From Hymenopellis radicata (lineage: Eukaryota; Basidiomycota; Agaricomycetes; Agaricales; Physalacriaceae), in contig JADNRX010000019.1 of assembly GCA_015501595.1 (NCBI GenBank), positions 294,434-358,433 of the forward strand: a DNA stretch of 64,000 nucleotides, written 5' to 3'. This document shows positions 33,572 through 45,634 of this stretch, one piece after another. The translations under genes and the position numbers were made by a program. The notes beneath the pieces are model-generated. The model was not told the origin of the DNA, did no database searches, and saw only the letters and a list, made by a program, of their open reading frames with translations. Within the stretch, counting starts at the first letter, position 1. Every line of letters begins with the position of its first letter.

Positions 33572-33980
33572 TTTGTTCCCCGTAGGCCACACAACAGTAC
33601 TCTGAGAGGCTATAACACTACAGGTAAGCTAGCTCATTATCCTCTTTCTTCTCGAGTACTCCTGATATTTTACTAGTGTACTGTCAACGTGGCCTGTTCC
33701 CGTCTGTTAGGCGACACTCTTCTCGTCGTCGACTCGAAGGGATCACTTGGCTTCGTGGCGGTGAACACCAGCTTGCAGAGAGACTTGAGAGGAAGAAGAG
33801 GAAGCCTGGAGTGGTGGTGATGTTCGGACTGGTGGCGCTCAACTTCAGTCGTACCTAAGGCCCTCTAAGGCCTAAGTAGTAACGGTGGCCTGTGAATGCT
33901 ACTGCGGGAGTAGTCGAACGCTCCTGCAGGGGGTAGTCCAACCATACTTGTTAGGAGCAGTCAATGACAGGCGACTGGCA
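33572..33980 (-). repeat. upstream segment of the diverged SnoaL-like gene (copy 1 of 3)
   Basis: It contains TAACAGACGGGAACAGGCCAC (minus strand) and the following block to the ATG, also found at 56006-56152 and 59915-60063. 33860-33980 pairs with 59535-59660. The piece 33770-33855 has no counterpart in the right arm. Confidence 0.75.
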
Positions 33981-34128
33981 GTCTGCATGCAGTACCACCG
34001 GCGTTCTCTAATTTGTACTTGCGCGATGTCCCGCAGTCGATATGCCAAGTAGATAATGCTTCATATGTGGTCTACGTTAAGTTAATATTACAATATATGG
34101 TACACCCAGAAACCCACAATCACCGCGT

Positions 34129-36491
34129 CTACTGCTGTTGAGAGCCGGATGTAGACGCACCAAACAGATCTTTGCTGGTTCGGGACCTGCCCCTCTCAAC
34201 CTCATCTTCCCTGTGCACCTTCTTCTTTCCCAACCCTTTACCCTTGAAAGAGTCCACCGGATTCCGCACGAGCATCATACAAACCAAGGCAAACGACAAG
34301 ATTCCAGCAGCAACAACGAAAATAGTCTTTGGGAACGTGGCGACAGTCCCACTATATATGAGACCAAACATCATCGGCCCAAGAATCATCTGGCCAGTCG
34401 CCTGGATGACCGCAAAGGCGCCAAACAGCTTCCCGACACCATCACCGCCTTTGCCTTCTGAGACTTCCCCACCCGCAATGAGAGTGCGCGCATGGAGAAT
34501 GCAGAGCGCTAAACTCTGGATAGCAGGCATGACGGCAGAGCCGATGCACGCTAATCCACTTGCCATGACAAACAGTGCTTCGCTGTGGGTCGATGTGGGT
34601 GTAGGAGCAGCGGCAATCGAATGGACCTTATACGTAGGCGCTGGTGTCAATGCGATGAGAACATTTGAGAAGATGTCGATGACCACAGATGAACGCGCGA
34701 CAAAGAGATCGAATGAGATCTCCCGAGCAAGATGTGCCTTTGTTGGTTTGGGCTTGGCGCCTGTAACGTTCTTCTTGGTAGAAGATTTAGGCTTGGGTTT
34801 GAAAGTCGAGATGAAAACTTGAGAAGAAAAGCGTCAGAAAAACGAAGCATACAAATAAGGAGGCTTACGAGGTAGAACTAGCAGGAGGAAGACAGCTCGC
34901 GAACCACCCATGAAAGACACGTAGTAACTGAGCTGCTCAGCACCCCAACCATAGGCGTGGTCGGCATATAAATACTTCAGCTGATAGATACCCTACGTTT
35001 CCTCGCTTAGACGGGTGCAGAGACAGGGCAAGAATAGCTCACAGTAGAAAGAACGGTACAGAACAGACCAATCGCCAGAGCAGTCAAACTATAGTCTGTG
35101 ATGGTCTTGGTGCCACTGGCGTCGGTGATAGTGACGGGAAGGAATAATCCCAAGGGACTGAGGAAAGCGCGGATGACACCAGGGCGCTTGTAATCCTCTA
35201 GTTCCACCGGCGCAGTAGACGCTTGACCGTCAGATTGCACTACTGGAACAGGTCGAGGATCTCTGCCTTTTCCTTTGGAGGAATGTTCGACTCTGTATTC
35301 CCGTGCGGCCATCTCCTGCTTCTCCTTGGAAAGACTCTCCGGGAAGACGAATAAAACAAGGAGAAGGTTCAGTAGAGAACAGCATGATGCAAGGTAAAAG
35401 ACCGGTGCGACAGATTTTGGGGCTCCTTCTGGTATGCCGATGCGGTTGCGGATGATCCACCCTCCAATCGCGGGACCCATACTGAATCCGAAGAAGAAGA
35501 CGCCACTGAAGCGAGAAAAGACGGAGGCACGCGACCCAGATGATGTACAGTCTGAGATGTACGCACTAGTCGAACTCTGAAGAGTTGACCATCCGCCGAG
35601 CATACCCTCAATAATTGGGGCGAGGATGAGCAATTTGTGACCATGTGATGCAAAGGGTGAGTGGGGAGTCGAGACGAGGATAAACATCAAGTCGCTGCGA
35701 TCAGGAAACGTAAGGTGCTGAGTGGGAACTGCGAATGCAGAATTAACTTACGTGAGAACCAAGCCTAATGTTGCTATCGCCATAACTTTCGTCCGGCCGT
35801 GGCGTTCTCCGAAGTGCCCCCACCAGCCCGTGGTCAATGCGGAGAGAAGGCCCATAGTGGTAGTCATGATAGTCTGTAGGCGAGCAGCACCAGCTTGGAC
35901 TGCCGAGTCCGACATGCATTGATTTGAGGGTAGCCGACGGGGATCCTCCTCCTCGTCATTATCCTCAAAGGTCAAGTAAACAGGCGGCAGATGCGGGTCG
36001 GAGTATGCAGAGAGTGTGAAGGTTTCGGGGATAGAGTGTGATTGAAAGGGTGGGGATGTAGGCGGGCACATGCAAGCTGGGTAAAGACTTCCACGCGAGG
36101 GGCAATGGTCATGCCTCGCTACAGAGAGAATTAGACATAGATGAAGCCATTGTAAACGCGGATACTGACGACCAAAGCGGCTACGATAGCAAATGGCACG
36201 AGCCTAGAGAATGGCACGCTTTCAGCACGGGATCGAGTTAGCCGGTGTGAAAACGAACCACAGCGGTCTCGCTCGATGAAAAGGCTTCCTGGGACGTGCC
36301 GAACGCAGTAAAGGATCTGACTCGGTAGGCATGGGTGCCGCTGTTTCTGAAGTCGGGGTGCTAACGAGCGTGGTTTCGGTGCTGGCCCTCAGACTGGGTA
36401 CGCGTGAGCGAGACGGCGAGCTGAACACGGCAAAATCGCTGTTGATGAGGGGGTCGCTGGCCACCGATTCAATGTCGGGCTGCCCGCTCAT
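34129..36491 (-). CDS. MFS transporter (DHA1/TetA-like)
   Basis: A proton-coupled exporter by family. A Ser/Thr-rich cytosolic N-terminus (MSGQPDIESVASDPLINSDF) with the acidic di-leucine-like ESDPLLR precedes 12 expected membrane segments. Motif A reads GWWGHFGERHGRTKVMAIAT after a long extracytosolic loop containing YSDPHLPPVYLTFEDNDEEE. Later blocks include APIIEGMLGGWSTLQSSTSA, SRFSGVFFFGFSMGPAIGGW, FYLASCCSLLNLLLVLFVFP, GIYQLKYLYADHAYGWGAEQ and ATGQMILGPMMFGLIYSGTV. The central loop is long and charged, and the tail ends in SGSQQQ. Frames join over standard introns. It lies beside the P450 island, which fits export of a product or toxin, but that is a guess. Confidence 0.85.
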
Positions 36492-37191
36492 AATGAAGGG
36501 GGAGCAGGTCGTGGTGGTGGTAAGAGGTGGTAAGAGATAAAGATGGTGCAGGGCTAAACTGAAGCTGCCGCAAAGCGCGTGTGGTATTATTAGATGACCG
36601 TGCTGAATCAGATAATTTCCTATTTCAATTTCCCGCGCGTTATCTCAACTTGCCCAAGGCGATATTCGACACTGTCTCGGTCTGCTGTCGACTGCAGGCT
36701 GCAGGCTGTCTGTAGGTACTGGGCGCAGTGCCGACAACGTTTATAACACGTACAGGATGCATGTACACGGAACAACGCATCCACCTCACCCCGCGCCTCA
36801 TTCATCATTCATGGCATCATTGATAACGGGCATGAACCTCGAACCTCGACCGGAGGCACAGGAACGTGGGGATCCTTCACATGCGGAGCGGGTGCGGCCC
36901 GCCTTACCTTCGAAAGGTCTTTTGGGAGTAGTATTCCAGTACGTAGGAGTCCGAGTCTAGGATAAGTCTTCCTCATGGCAACACATCATCCAACAAAAAT
37001 CACGACAGCGCAGTAACGCGTTTCGTGTTACAAAGCGCGCCACCAATTAAAACGGTCCTGCAGGCTGGGTGTTTCAATCTGCAAATCTTGGCCCCAGATT
37101 CTATAACGAGTATCAAAGTAGTACAACAGTCCGAGCTGAGTGAACTCCGAGTGTTCCAACAACGTGAACTCGGCGTGGCGTGGTACCCGTT
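36492..37191. other. intergenic
   Basis: Promoter side of the first MFS gene and 3' side of the second. It is rich in short direct repeats of CTGCAGGCTG near 36690-36710. No gene was seen. Confidence 0.45.
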
Positions 37192-39131
37192 TCAACCTGT
37201 AAGTGGATACCTGTACGCCCATAGCACTGCCCCGGACATGACAAGAGATGCTATCATGAATCCATAGAATATCCTCAGTATCGGATACACATCGGAATAA
37301 CCCGCATTGGCGATGGTCAAGTAAATGGTCGCCACCGTGGCCAGCTGTTCATCAAATCGTTATTCGGGAAGACAAACAAACTCGAAACTCGGAGTGACTC
37401 ACCGACGCTGTGATTGTGATATCTTGTATCACCGCCATCATACCGAAGACTAACCCATAGTGCCGGCTGTCCACTGACATCGAGACAAGGGCCAACAGAC
37501 AAGCATTGACGCCGATAGGAAGGAAAGATATAGAAGCAAACACGAAGCGAAGGACCGCGAGCCTTCGAGGCACAACGACCACCACAATACTGCATATTAC
37601 GTCGATGAAGACACTCGCTTGAGCAAGAGTAATGGTAAGACGAGTGGTTGCCTTTCGTGTCGTTCCAACCTTGCACTGACACAAGAATGATATACCTGAC
37701 AAGGTAAATTAACAGATAAACAAGGCAATGGCCTAGAACGCACATGGATAACCAACAAGAAGACCTACGCAGCAAACCCCCGGTGGGAAGAAAAAATACC
37801 AATAGTACTACCGGGCAATCAGTGATGTGCAAGTTCACGCAGTTGCTTTTAACCCACTAGAGTGTCACGAGGGGAGGCTCCCGTATACTATCTTGACAAG
37901 GACGAAAGGCTGCAATCATAGATGTGAATTGGGGGGAGCAGATCGGACCCACTGGAGACCCACCACAGTCAATGAGTAGAAGAGCAAGGAAAGCCCAGAG
38001 ACAAGTACATTGCGCCTACGGAAAGTAGCGGCCAGAGTCGAAAATGCCCAGCAATTCTCCACTGATGATGTATCTTCTGGTGATGCCATTGATTCTGGCA
38101 AGTCGGATTCCGTAACAAACAGTGCAAAGGCCAGGACTGCAGCGCTCCATTTGAAAGGCGTTCCATTTTCAGGAGGCTCTATGGTACCCCAGATACCTAC
38201 GGTGCAAAAAGTGCACAGCTGTGATTAATAACTTGAACGGCGCATCTTGTGGAGGGTGAGAAGAAAGTCTACGCAATATATAAGCCCGGTGACGAGAACG
38301 ACTGTTCCGTAGACAGCGCTGAACACGCTCACACTATATTCATCGCATAGTCAGTAAAGATTGTAAAAATGTTGGCAGTTACAGGACCTACCGAAATTCG
38401 GGCGCAGTGCTTTCAGCTACATATGCATGTACGAGAGCATAGAACACAACGTATCCCCCAAAGGACCCTTGAAATACGGACATGAGAAGCAGTACGGGCC
38501 ATTGCGTCCACCCGATATGGTCAATGAACACATAAAATGCGCTCCTTCGGTTTGCCAGCCAAGTAAACTCGTAAAATAAACAAAGCCGAGGGAATAACTC
38601 ACGTCAGGATATAGCCTGCTATATTGATGAGTAGGACGGGTTTCCTGCCATGGGCATCGCTCAGGCCCGCCCACCATTTGATAGTGATCAGGCTGGTCAA
38701 GCTTTGGAGAGCACTCATGTCTGCCCCGCTTCAAGTCAGAATGGGACTGTGGCAGAAGGTGCAGACAACCTACAGAGACCGATATGACTATCAGAGCCAT
38801 AAGAGTAGTACTTCCAGTTGTTGGTGAGATAGAATGGAATGAAGTAGAGGTAGATGCCGAGCTACATGATTTCTCATTCAGATGTTGTTGTCTTCAGAGA
38901 AAACTCAGTCGGAAACATACATGAATCGAGTAGAGAATGACGATAGGCGTCAGTCTGGAAGTTGACGGGTCAGAATTGGTCGTCGCGCAATCGGTGGTCG
39001 AATGCTTACGAGCCAACCTTGCCTGTACGCGCGACTTCATTCGCCTCTGACGCGGGGCGAAGCAGAGGAGTCTCTTCCGAAGCTTCTGTATTATGTGTAT
39101 CTGTTTCTGGCGTAGGAGTCTCGACGGACAT
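37192..39131 (-). CDS. MFS-type membrane transporter, second
   Basis: The start MSVETPTPETDTHNTEASEE is followed by TPLLRPASEANEVARTGKVG, then exons LTPIVILYSIH and LGIYLYFIPFYLTNNWKYYS. Internal parts show repeated membrane segments (RNVLVSGLSLLFYSLTVVGL, QASVFIDVICSIVVVVVPRR, ISFLPIGVNACLLALVSMSV). The end LATVATIYLTIANAGYSDVY, PILRIFYGFMIASLVMSGAV is followed by a stop at 37192. The N-terminal acidic ETPLLR motif is common in basidiomycete MFS proteins. Introns are numerous and I did not resolve each join. It is unrelated in detail to the first MFS gene; the substrate is unknown. Confidence 0.72.
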
Positions 39132-39542
39132 TGAACGAGTGTGAGCTCATGTTGGTGATGGAGGCTGTGAACTTGACACTAACTCGCGGTCCGGCAAATT
39201 GTCTGGTTACCGGTCCGGCATCCGAACATTGAATGGCATCACGTGTCGATCTGTTGACAATGGCAGTGGCAGACGGCGTATCCCGACTCCCGAGTCCTTC
39301 GACTCATGTACTGGTACTGGTAGCCCCGACAATGGTAGCACAGATAATGTCCACTCATCATTTCCTTGTACCGCCACGCGTCACGTACTAGTTCTACTTA
39401 CGGTCACTAAATAAAGTAACTGTGTCCACCAAAAAAAAAGAAGAGTACGTATGTGTCCGGAATATGCTAGTCTATGCATCGTTCTCTACAAGAAATTAGT
39501 CAAGAAAATACCAAGAGAGGGGATAGTAGGAAGGAATGTGTT
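39132..39542. other. intergenic
   Basis: A 410-base gap between two minus-strand genes. It contains an A9 run near 39431. Nothing else was seen. Confidence 0.4.
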
Positions 39543-41450
39543 TCAGTTCACCAAGGTTACTGAAGAGGAAAAACGACTAGGCAGTTGCTGCTTTTCTATG
39601 TCTTCCAGAGGTAGTCTCTTCTGAGTTGACGCTTCCTGGAGGACATCTTCTGGTGTCGCGTTGAAGATCAGCCCTCGACAGAACGCGAGCACGGTCAGAC
39701 TGAAAAGAACGATCCAAGTGATGCAGATAAAAACGACCATGGTGGTGTGAACGACGTTGAGAAACCTGATTTGGAAGAGGTCACTGAGGAGTCTGGTTGT
39801 GTTAATCCAGCCAACTGAATCACACAAATGAGAAACGCAACTCAGCGCAAGGATAATGGTCACGTACCGTTGGGAAAGGTCAAAGCCCAGCCTGGAATCG
39901 GAGGTTAAGTGAGCGCCTTAACGAACAGAACAATGTCGCTTACATCCCAAGATCTCGTTCAAGTGCTTGTGCACCTTGAACCAGTAAGGCAGGACAGCAA
40001 AGATGAAAAAGAACACGGCCAGTCCGTAGAGCATAAGAGCCGCAAGGACACTCGCTTGGAACCAGATCCGACCGACATCCTCGAATAGCCCCCCATCGTC
40101 CCGAGCTGAGAAGCTGTTTTAGACATCAGTCAACGACAAGGAAACGGAATGTAGGACATACATGGCCTCAGCAGCTTTGCCCAACTTTATCAAGGCGAGC
40201 GCGGTAAAGCCAGGAGGACCACACGCAACGAATGCGCCATTGGCTTGGTGTCCATCCAGAAAACCAGTCTGGAAGAATATGTCAATTGCGATCGAGGTTG
40301 CGGGAGGTATGAAGGACGAACCATCATAACGCTATGCGTGGACGAGGCATTAGTCAAAACTTGATTCGTTATGCTAATTCACTCACCGAATCATGTAGAT
40401 ACAGAGATAGAAAAACGTCATAAAGAAGCCGATGCCTTGACGAATGATGAGTGGCACGCGAAAGCCTCCAGAAGGTTTCATACCTTGAAAGAAATATCCA
40501 ACGAAGAGAACTCCCAAAGCTCGCTGGTCCTGGGGATCGAGCACTTCCAGTACCTTGAACGCGATTACACCCACTAGCATCTGCGCGTCTTCGTTAGCCG
40601 ACTGTATCATGTCCGCAGTACGACCTCACCATTGGGAATATCTGTCAATGGTCACATGAGATATGGAACACGACACAGAAGACAAGACGATAGTACCAAG
40701 AAGGCATATGCAGGCGTGAATTGTCCTATATCATGAGGCTTGTTGAACCATATCATTAACATGGGGAAGCAGACAGCAACAGAGAGGGTGACATAAACCC
40801 TGTGTTGAACGTGAATGAATTAGGGAGGAGCGAGCGAAGGATGGTTACTGCGGCGTACCAAAACAAGGTATAAATAAATTCTACGCCAACATTACCGCTG
40901 GGAACAGCATAATTTATCGTTCCAATGATAATTGTCGCAAAAGACAGCACCTAAATGTATGATCAGAGTGCGAGGTTACAGACCAGTGCTATCCTACACA
41001 CAAAGAGCGGAACGAATATGCCTTTGACGGGGTCTTGTATTAACCTCCAGGCTTGCCGAGGATACACTGACAGAGTTAAATTGTCGAATCTGCGATATTT
41101 CGAGCGAAGATAGCTCACTGAAGGCCTGCAGGGAGAGCATTGTAGTATTAAAAAGGAAGAGGGCCATGTTCAAAAAGTAGAGGCAGATTTCTACAGTAGT
41201 CAAGGGGGCGGGATGGTATTGAAGAGCTCCAAGAGTCACATAGACGGCGCCTGTTCCCATCCCGATGGGAAACTGGAATGATATTCAACAGTGCGTTCAT
41301 AGAGTTGAACGATACACGTACAGCTTGCCATGACCAGCCATGTATGCGACGTTGAAAACAGTTGACACTCCGCACATCGGAGAGTGGCTTGTTGGACGAA
41401 TGAGGCGGGTTGGACGCGTCAGTAAGTCGGATTTCTACAAATTGATACAT
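39543..41450 (-). CDS. SLAC1/Mae1/Ssu1-type (TDT) transporter, copy 1
   Basis: The family moves sulfite, malate or related anions and has ten membrane helices. The start MYQFVEIRLTDASNPPHSSN leads to RRIHGWSWQA, then the family opening FPIGMGTGAVYVTLGALQYH. Next come ICLYFLNMALFLFNTTMLSL, QAWRLIQDPVKGIFVPLFVL, SFATIIIGTINYAVPSGNVG, the PHDIGQFTPAYAFL loop, VGYFFQGM, IIRQGIGFFMTFFYLCIYMI and the last helix FICITWIVLFSLTVLAFCRG. The tail is ATPEDVLQEASTQKRLPLED, with the stop at 39543. It is the most diverged of the three tandem copies. Confidence 0.85.
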
Positions 41451-42470
41451 GCCGGGAAGAGAAAGGGAAGGGGGGAGAAAGAGAAGAGAGAGAACGGTCA
41501 AGTAGGAAAGGAGTCAAGTACGAGTAGCAGATCCGAGGGTTGTTGGGTGTAGCCAAAAATAGCATGTAAAAATCTCCCGCAATAAAACCACCAAGCGACT
41601 CCACTCCTCGAGCTTGGGTGAAGCTAGTCGGAAGCCAAAAGCACCCCAGGGTGGTGGCCAAGGGACAGGCTTCGACGGTGCCAAGGCTGGACAACGCGCA
41701 TAGGTATCTGTAGCCCGAGTTGCGGGTCAGACTAAATTAAGATATGTGCGCTTCTTTTCAACTCGCACTGCGCAGCACGGAAGGAAGCTAATGGGCTGTG
41801 CGTAAATTTGAGGGACCCCCCCCCCCCGCGAATTCTGCAATCTTTCCAAGGCTGTATAAGGAGCTCGGAATACCCTTCCAGTACCACACGAGGCAGGGTG
41901 TCTGCTTGACGAGGATTCACAAGCCGAGCAGTGATGACGGACTGAGTGCCTGCACCTGATAGTCGACAGGGATCGAGCACCAAGCGCTTCCGACTGAAGT
42001 GGCTAGAAGTGCAGAAGGTGGTGCAGATACAAGTCGGTGGCGCGCGGTTCTTGTTCGTGACCGCCACATGAGCAATCAAGTAGACTCTCGTGGCATATGT
42101 AACCGAGGTGCCCGATACGTGTCAAGCACATGAAATCTTAGAGAAACTTGCAGGAATCGTCCGCATCGTCTGCAGTAACCTAGCGTTCAGATCAAATGTG
42201 GGCACAGGGAGGCAGAAAGTTGGCGTGAACTTTTTTTGTACTTGTTTGCCATAGGCTTTCCCTCGGTTAGGGAAATATCGGACTCCGACGCGAGCATCAT
42301 AATTGGTTCGCCTCTGCGTCATGTTCGCGTCCAGCCAAGACATGCTCATTGCTGAGCCATTGATGAGCCACTTTTGAGGGCATAAGGCGGACTATATTTT
42401 AAAGCATCTAATCGGATCTACCGTCTAGTTCCGACACCACAATATCTAAATTGTAGAACAATGCAAGTAA
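41451..42470. other. intergenic
   Basis: Contains a C11 run at 41817-41827. 42340-42460 resembles 45500-45650, the flank of TDT copy 3, so the copy 2/3 duplication includes downstream sequence. No gene was seen. Confidence 0.5.
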
Positions 42471-44489
42471 CTAGAGTTCCTCGGATCCTCGTTCAACAAA
42501 TCGTGAAGGCATCCATGATATTAGTACCCTCCACCATAGGTTTGGGGAATAAAAACTCTGCACCACCGGAGGGGACGGAGCGCGGCATTGTTGAGGCACT
42601 TTCAAACTCGCTGCTGCCGCATTTTCAACATCCCTCTCTGCCTTGATCCTTGACCGGGTATCTTTGAGGACACCTTCCGGAGAGGACGACGGAGCGCGCG
42701 ACTGTTGATGCACGTTCAAACTCGACACTCTCTGTGCCTTTTCAACATCCCGCTCTGCCTTGAACCTCGTCCGGGTATCTTTGAGGACATCTTCCGGCGA
42801 GGACTTCAGTATCTTTCCCCGCCAGAGCGCCAGCGCTGTCAACACAGCGAGTACACCCCATATGACACAGACGATAATCGTCATTACAAGGTGGATAGTG
42901 TAAAGCGCGTGAAAATCGAAGGCGTCGCCTAACCCGCGCGTGGCGGAGATCCACCCAACTAAAAGAGCGTCAATGGGCCGCAATCGTCCAAAAAAAAAAT
43001 GCCTTCGTACCGTTCGGAAATGTGAGAGCCCAATCTGAAGAAAAAAAGACATCATAAGCAACGCGCCGGCGGTACTACAGAACAAAAACACGGACATCCT
43101 AATATGTCATGTAGACCTTGCCTCTGCTTGTCTAACTTGTTCGTGTATGGCAATACGTCGAACACGAAAAAGTACACAGCTAATCCGTAGAGCATCAAGG
43201 CAGCCAGGACGTTGGCGGAGTACCAGATGCTTCCATCTAATCCAAGATCTGGATGATACGCCAGACTGAAACGGATCAGGATGACTGGAGCTCGAAGGAC
43301 GAGTAGCGCATACATATTTTTCGATTCCTGGCCCAGATGAATCAAGGCCAAAGCGGTAAAGCCCGGAGGACCGCAGACAATGAATGCGCTGTTTGCTTCA
43401 TGACCGTCATAGATACCGGTTTGAATGATTCTAGTACGTTTCTTTAGTCAGTGGCGCAATTCGAAATACAACTCACTTCATAACGTATATGCAGATATAG
43501 AAGAATGTCATGAAAAACCCGAGTCCTGGATGAATGACGACGATTAATATCGCAGACCGGTTAGAGAAGTCAATACATACCTTGGAAGAAATACCCAAAA
43601 AGCAGGATGCCCATTGATTTCCCATCTGAAGGGTCCAGTACAGATAGAACGTTGAAGGAAATGACGCCAACAAGCATCTACATCATATTACTCAAACGGC
43701 GCTGTGTACATGCGGTTGTGGCGTACCATCGGGAAGATCTAGAAACGGGTAATAGTCAGCGCCACGCAGTCCTCCAGACGAAGTCGCGAACGCACCAAAA
43801 ATGCATACGCGGGAGTAAAGTGTGTCAGATCATGAGGTCGACCAAACCAGATCATAAGCATCGGGAAGCAGACCGCGAGGGAGAGTGCTACGTATACCCT
43901 GGGGAACGTGAGAGGTGTACGAGGCGCATCCGGAGAAACAATGTACCAGAATAGAATGTAGCTGAGCTGAGGACTCGAATGCGCGTAATTGATGGTGCCT
44001 ATGATGATGGTGGCCAGGCATAAGACCTAGAAGAGCCGTGAGTCGAAGCGAGCCAGATACGGCGCATATGCGGACCATGAGTGGTATGAAAGCCCCTTCC
44101 ACAGGATGGTTTATTAGTCTCCATGTCCGGCTGGGATAGACTTCAAAGGCGTCGGTAATACGGAAGAATGGAGGGTAGATAACGCACAAGTGACTTGGAG
44201 GGATAGCATCAAAACATTGAATGCGAAAATCACGATGCTCAGAGAGTAGAACACCGTTTCCACAGTCGTCAACCAAGACGGGTGGTTATGTATACCAGAT
44301 AGTGTTATGTACACCGCGCCTGTACCCATCCCGACAGGGAACTATAAAACCAAGTTAGTGTATGACACCTTGAATATTATCGCCACTCACAGCCTGCCAT
44401 GACCAGCCATGAATGTGCCGAGCAACGCTACTCAGGTGGTGGCGGGGAGGGTCGGACGAGGCGGGATGCACCTGTAGACAAGGGAACAT
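42471..44489 (-). CDS. SLAC1/Mae1/Ssu1-type (TDT) transporter, copy 2, with a duplicated tail
   Basis: The first exon MFPCLQVHPASSDPPRHHLS ends SVARHIHGWSWQA and is followed by FPVGMGTGAVYITLSGIHNH, then MYPSRTWRLINHPVEGAFIP, LATIIIGTINYAHSSPQL, IWFGRPHDLTHFTPAYAFL, VLSVLDPSDGKSMGILLFGY, GFFMTFFYICIYVMK and a terminal helix VIWGVLAVLTALALWRGKIL. The cytosolic tail repeats one unit of about 35 residues twice: SPEDVLKDTRTRFKAERDVE and, in the second, SPEGVLKDTRSRIKAERDVE. Very close to copy 3, apart from this extra repeat. It reads as functional, though not every splice was checked. Confidence 0.82.
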
Positions 44490-45634
44490 GTCAAGTGAAG
44501 TGTTGGTTAGGATAGGCTAGAGCCATAGCCATGCAAAGCTATATAATATAGGCGTCCACAGAACGACTATCAATGAGCAAATTTAGCGGGCACGCGGAGC
44601 AGTCCTGCACGCGCCGGCTGTCGGTTCGCTACGGGCCAGGCTTCCAGGCTCCTGTAGGGTCACTCCACTGCTCCTATAGGTTCATTCAACCAATCCTAGA
44701 GGTACACTCACCCAATGCTACTGTAGGATCTTCTGAGTGCTCCTATAGGGATGTTCAGAACTGTTCAGAAGTCCTTGCAGATATGTTCACACGTTCTGCT
44801 CCTGTAGGTATGCTTGAAAGCTCCTACAGGCTTCTTCCACCCCTCCTGTAGGCTCATTCCACTACTCCTGTAGGATTGTTCGTGTCTGATCCTACAGGCT
44901 TCTTCCAACCCTCCTGTAGGATCATTCGCGTCTGCTCCTCAGTGTACGTGCAGTCACGGATCAGTAGGCGTTTATTGTAATTTCTCGCGTTCTCCGGCGC
45001 CAGTAGCCAAATGCCCGCCACAGCATGTGAGAAGTCCCTGTGTCGCGCGGGTGCGCATACCACGATATCTAGTTGGTAGTTCATGCCAGACGAGCATTTC
45101 CGCGCGGGAAGCATTCGCGTGGCATGACTCGGAGTCTCTCTCGCGAAGACAAGGCGTCAGGAAGCCCGGCAAGTCAGGTCTGCAGATCTGCTCACTCGGG
45201 GAGGCTTATGTCACGCGCGAGTCTGCCCACTCGACGCGAGTGTTGCGCGAGTGAGCACGGTCACCAGTGAGCGTTGTCAAGAAAGGAAGTGGTTACCCGA
45301 TCGGGATGAAAGTTGCCTGATCGAAGAAACGCTGCCTACTGAATCCCGCACGTCCCCAGCCGTCAAAACCCATTATTTTAGCAGGGAAAGAAGGGCGTTA
45401 CCGCCGTTTCTGCGGTAACGAAGAAGGTAACATACCCAAGACGGAGCGAAGCGGAGTGAGGACTGGTCAGCACTGGTCATCATAATTCGTCCAATGTTCG
45501 CGTTCTGCCATGAGCCACTGATGAGCTACTTTTGAGGGTATACGGCGGTCTATATTTTAAAGCATCTAATGGGATCTACCGTCTATAAAAGTACTCTAGG
45601 TCCACCACAATATCTAAATAGCAGAACAACAGAC
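44490..45634. other. spacer between TDT copies 2 and 3
   Basis: 44490-44580 and 45500-45634 belong to the duplicated TDT unit. The centre holds the CTCCTGTAGG array (separate entry), a GC-rich stretch and a perfect inverted pair CGTTACCGC...GCGGTAACG near 45398-45420. No gene is supported. Confidence 0.55.
44648..44940 (+). repeat. degenerate minisatellite, core CTCCTGTAGG
   Basis: About ten units of a core CTCCTGTAGG (or CTCCTATAGG, or its complement CCTACAGG), each followed by about 15-20 bases of TTCATTC/CTTCTTCCA-like spacer. Single related cores (CTCCTGCAG) occur at 33920 and 59590. Confidence 0.75.

Larger units (their letters stand above)
29580..33980. repeat. left arm of a large inverted duplication (P450, SnoaL-like genes)
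   Basis: It matches the reverse complement of 59535-64000, with high identity in the P450 and first SnoaL-like gene and lower identity with gaps from about 33600 to 33860. The inner boundary is near CGACTGGCA at 33980. The outer boundary is not seen because the right arm runs off the window. Confidence 0.9.

Noticed and set aside
41817..41827. C11 run as a structured regulatory element
   Set aside because: A plain homopolymer with no flanking G- or C-tract pattern for a quadruplex or i-motif.
44573..44851. 92-codon open frame over the CTCCTGTAGG repeats
   Set aside because: The protein simply reflects the repeat (SSYR/CSYR units) and has no other support.
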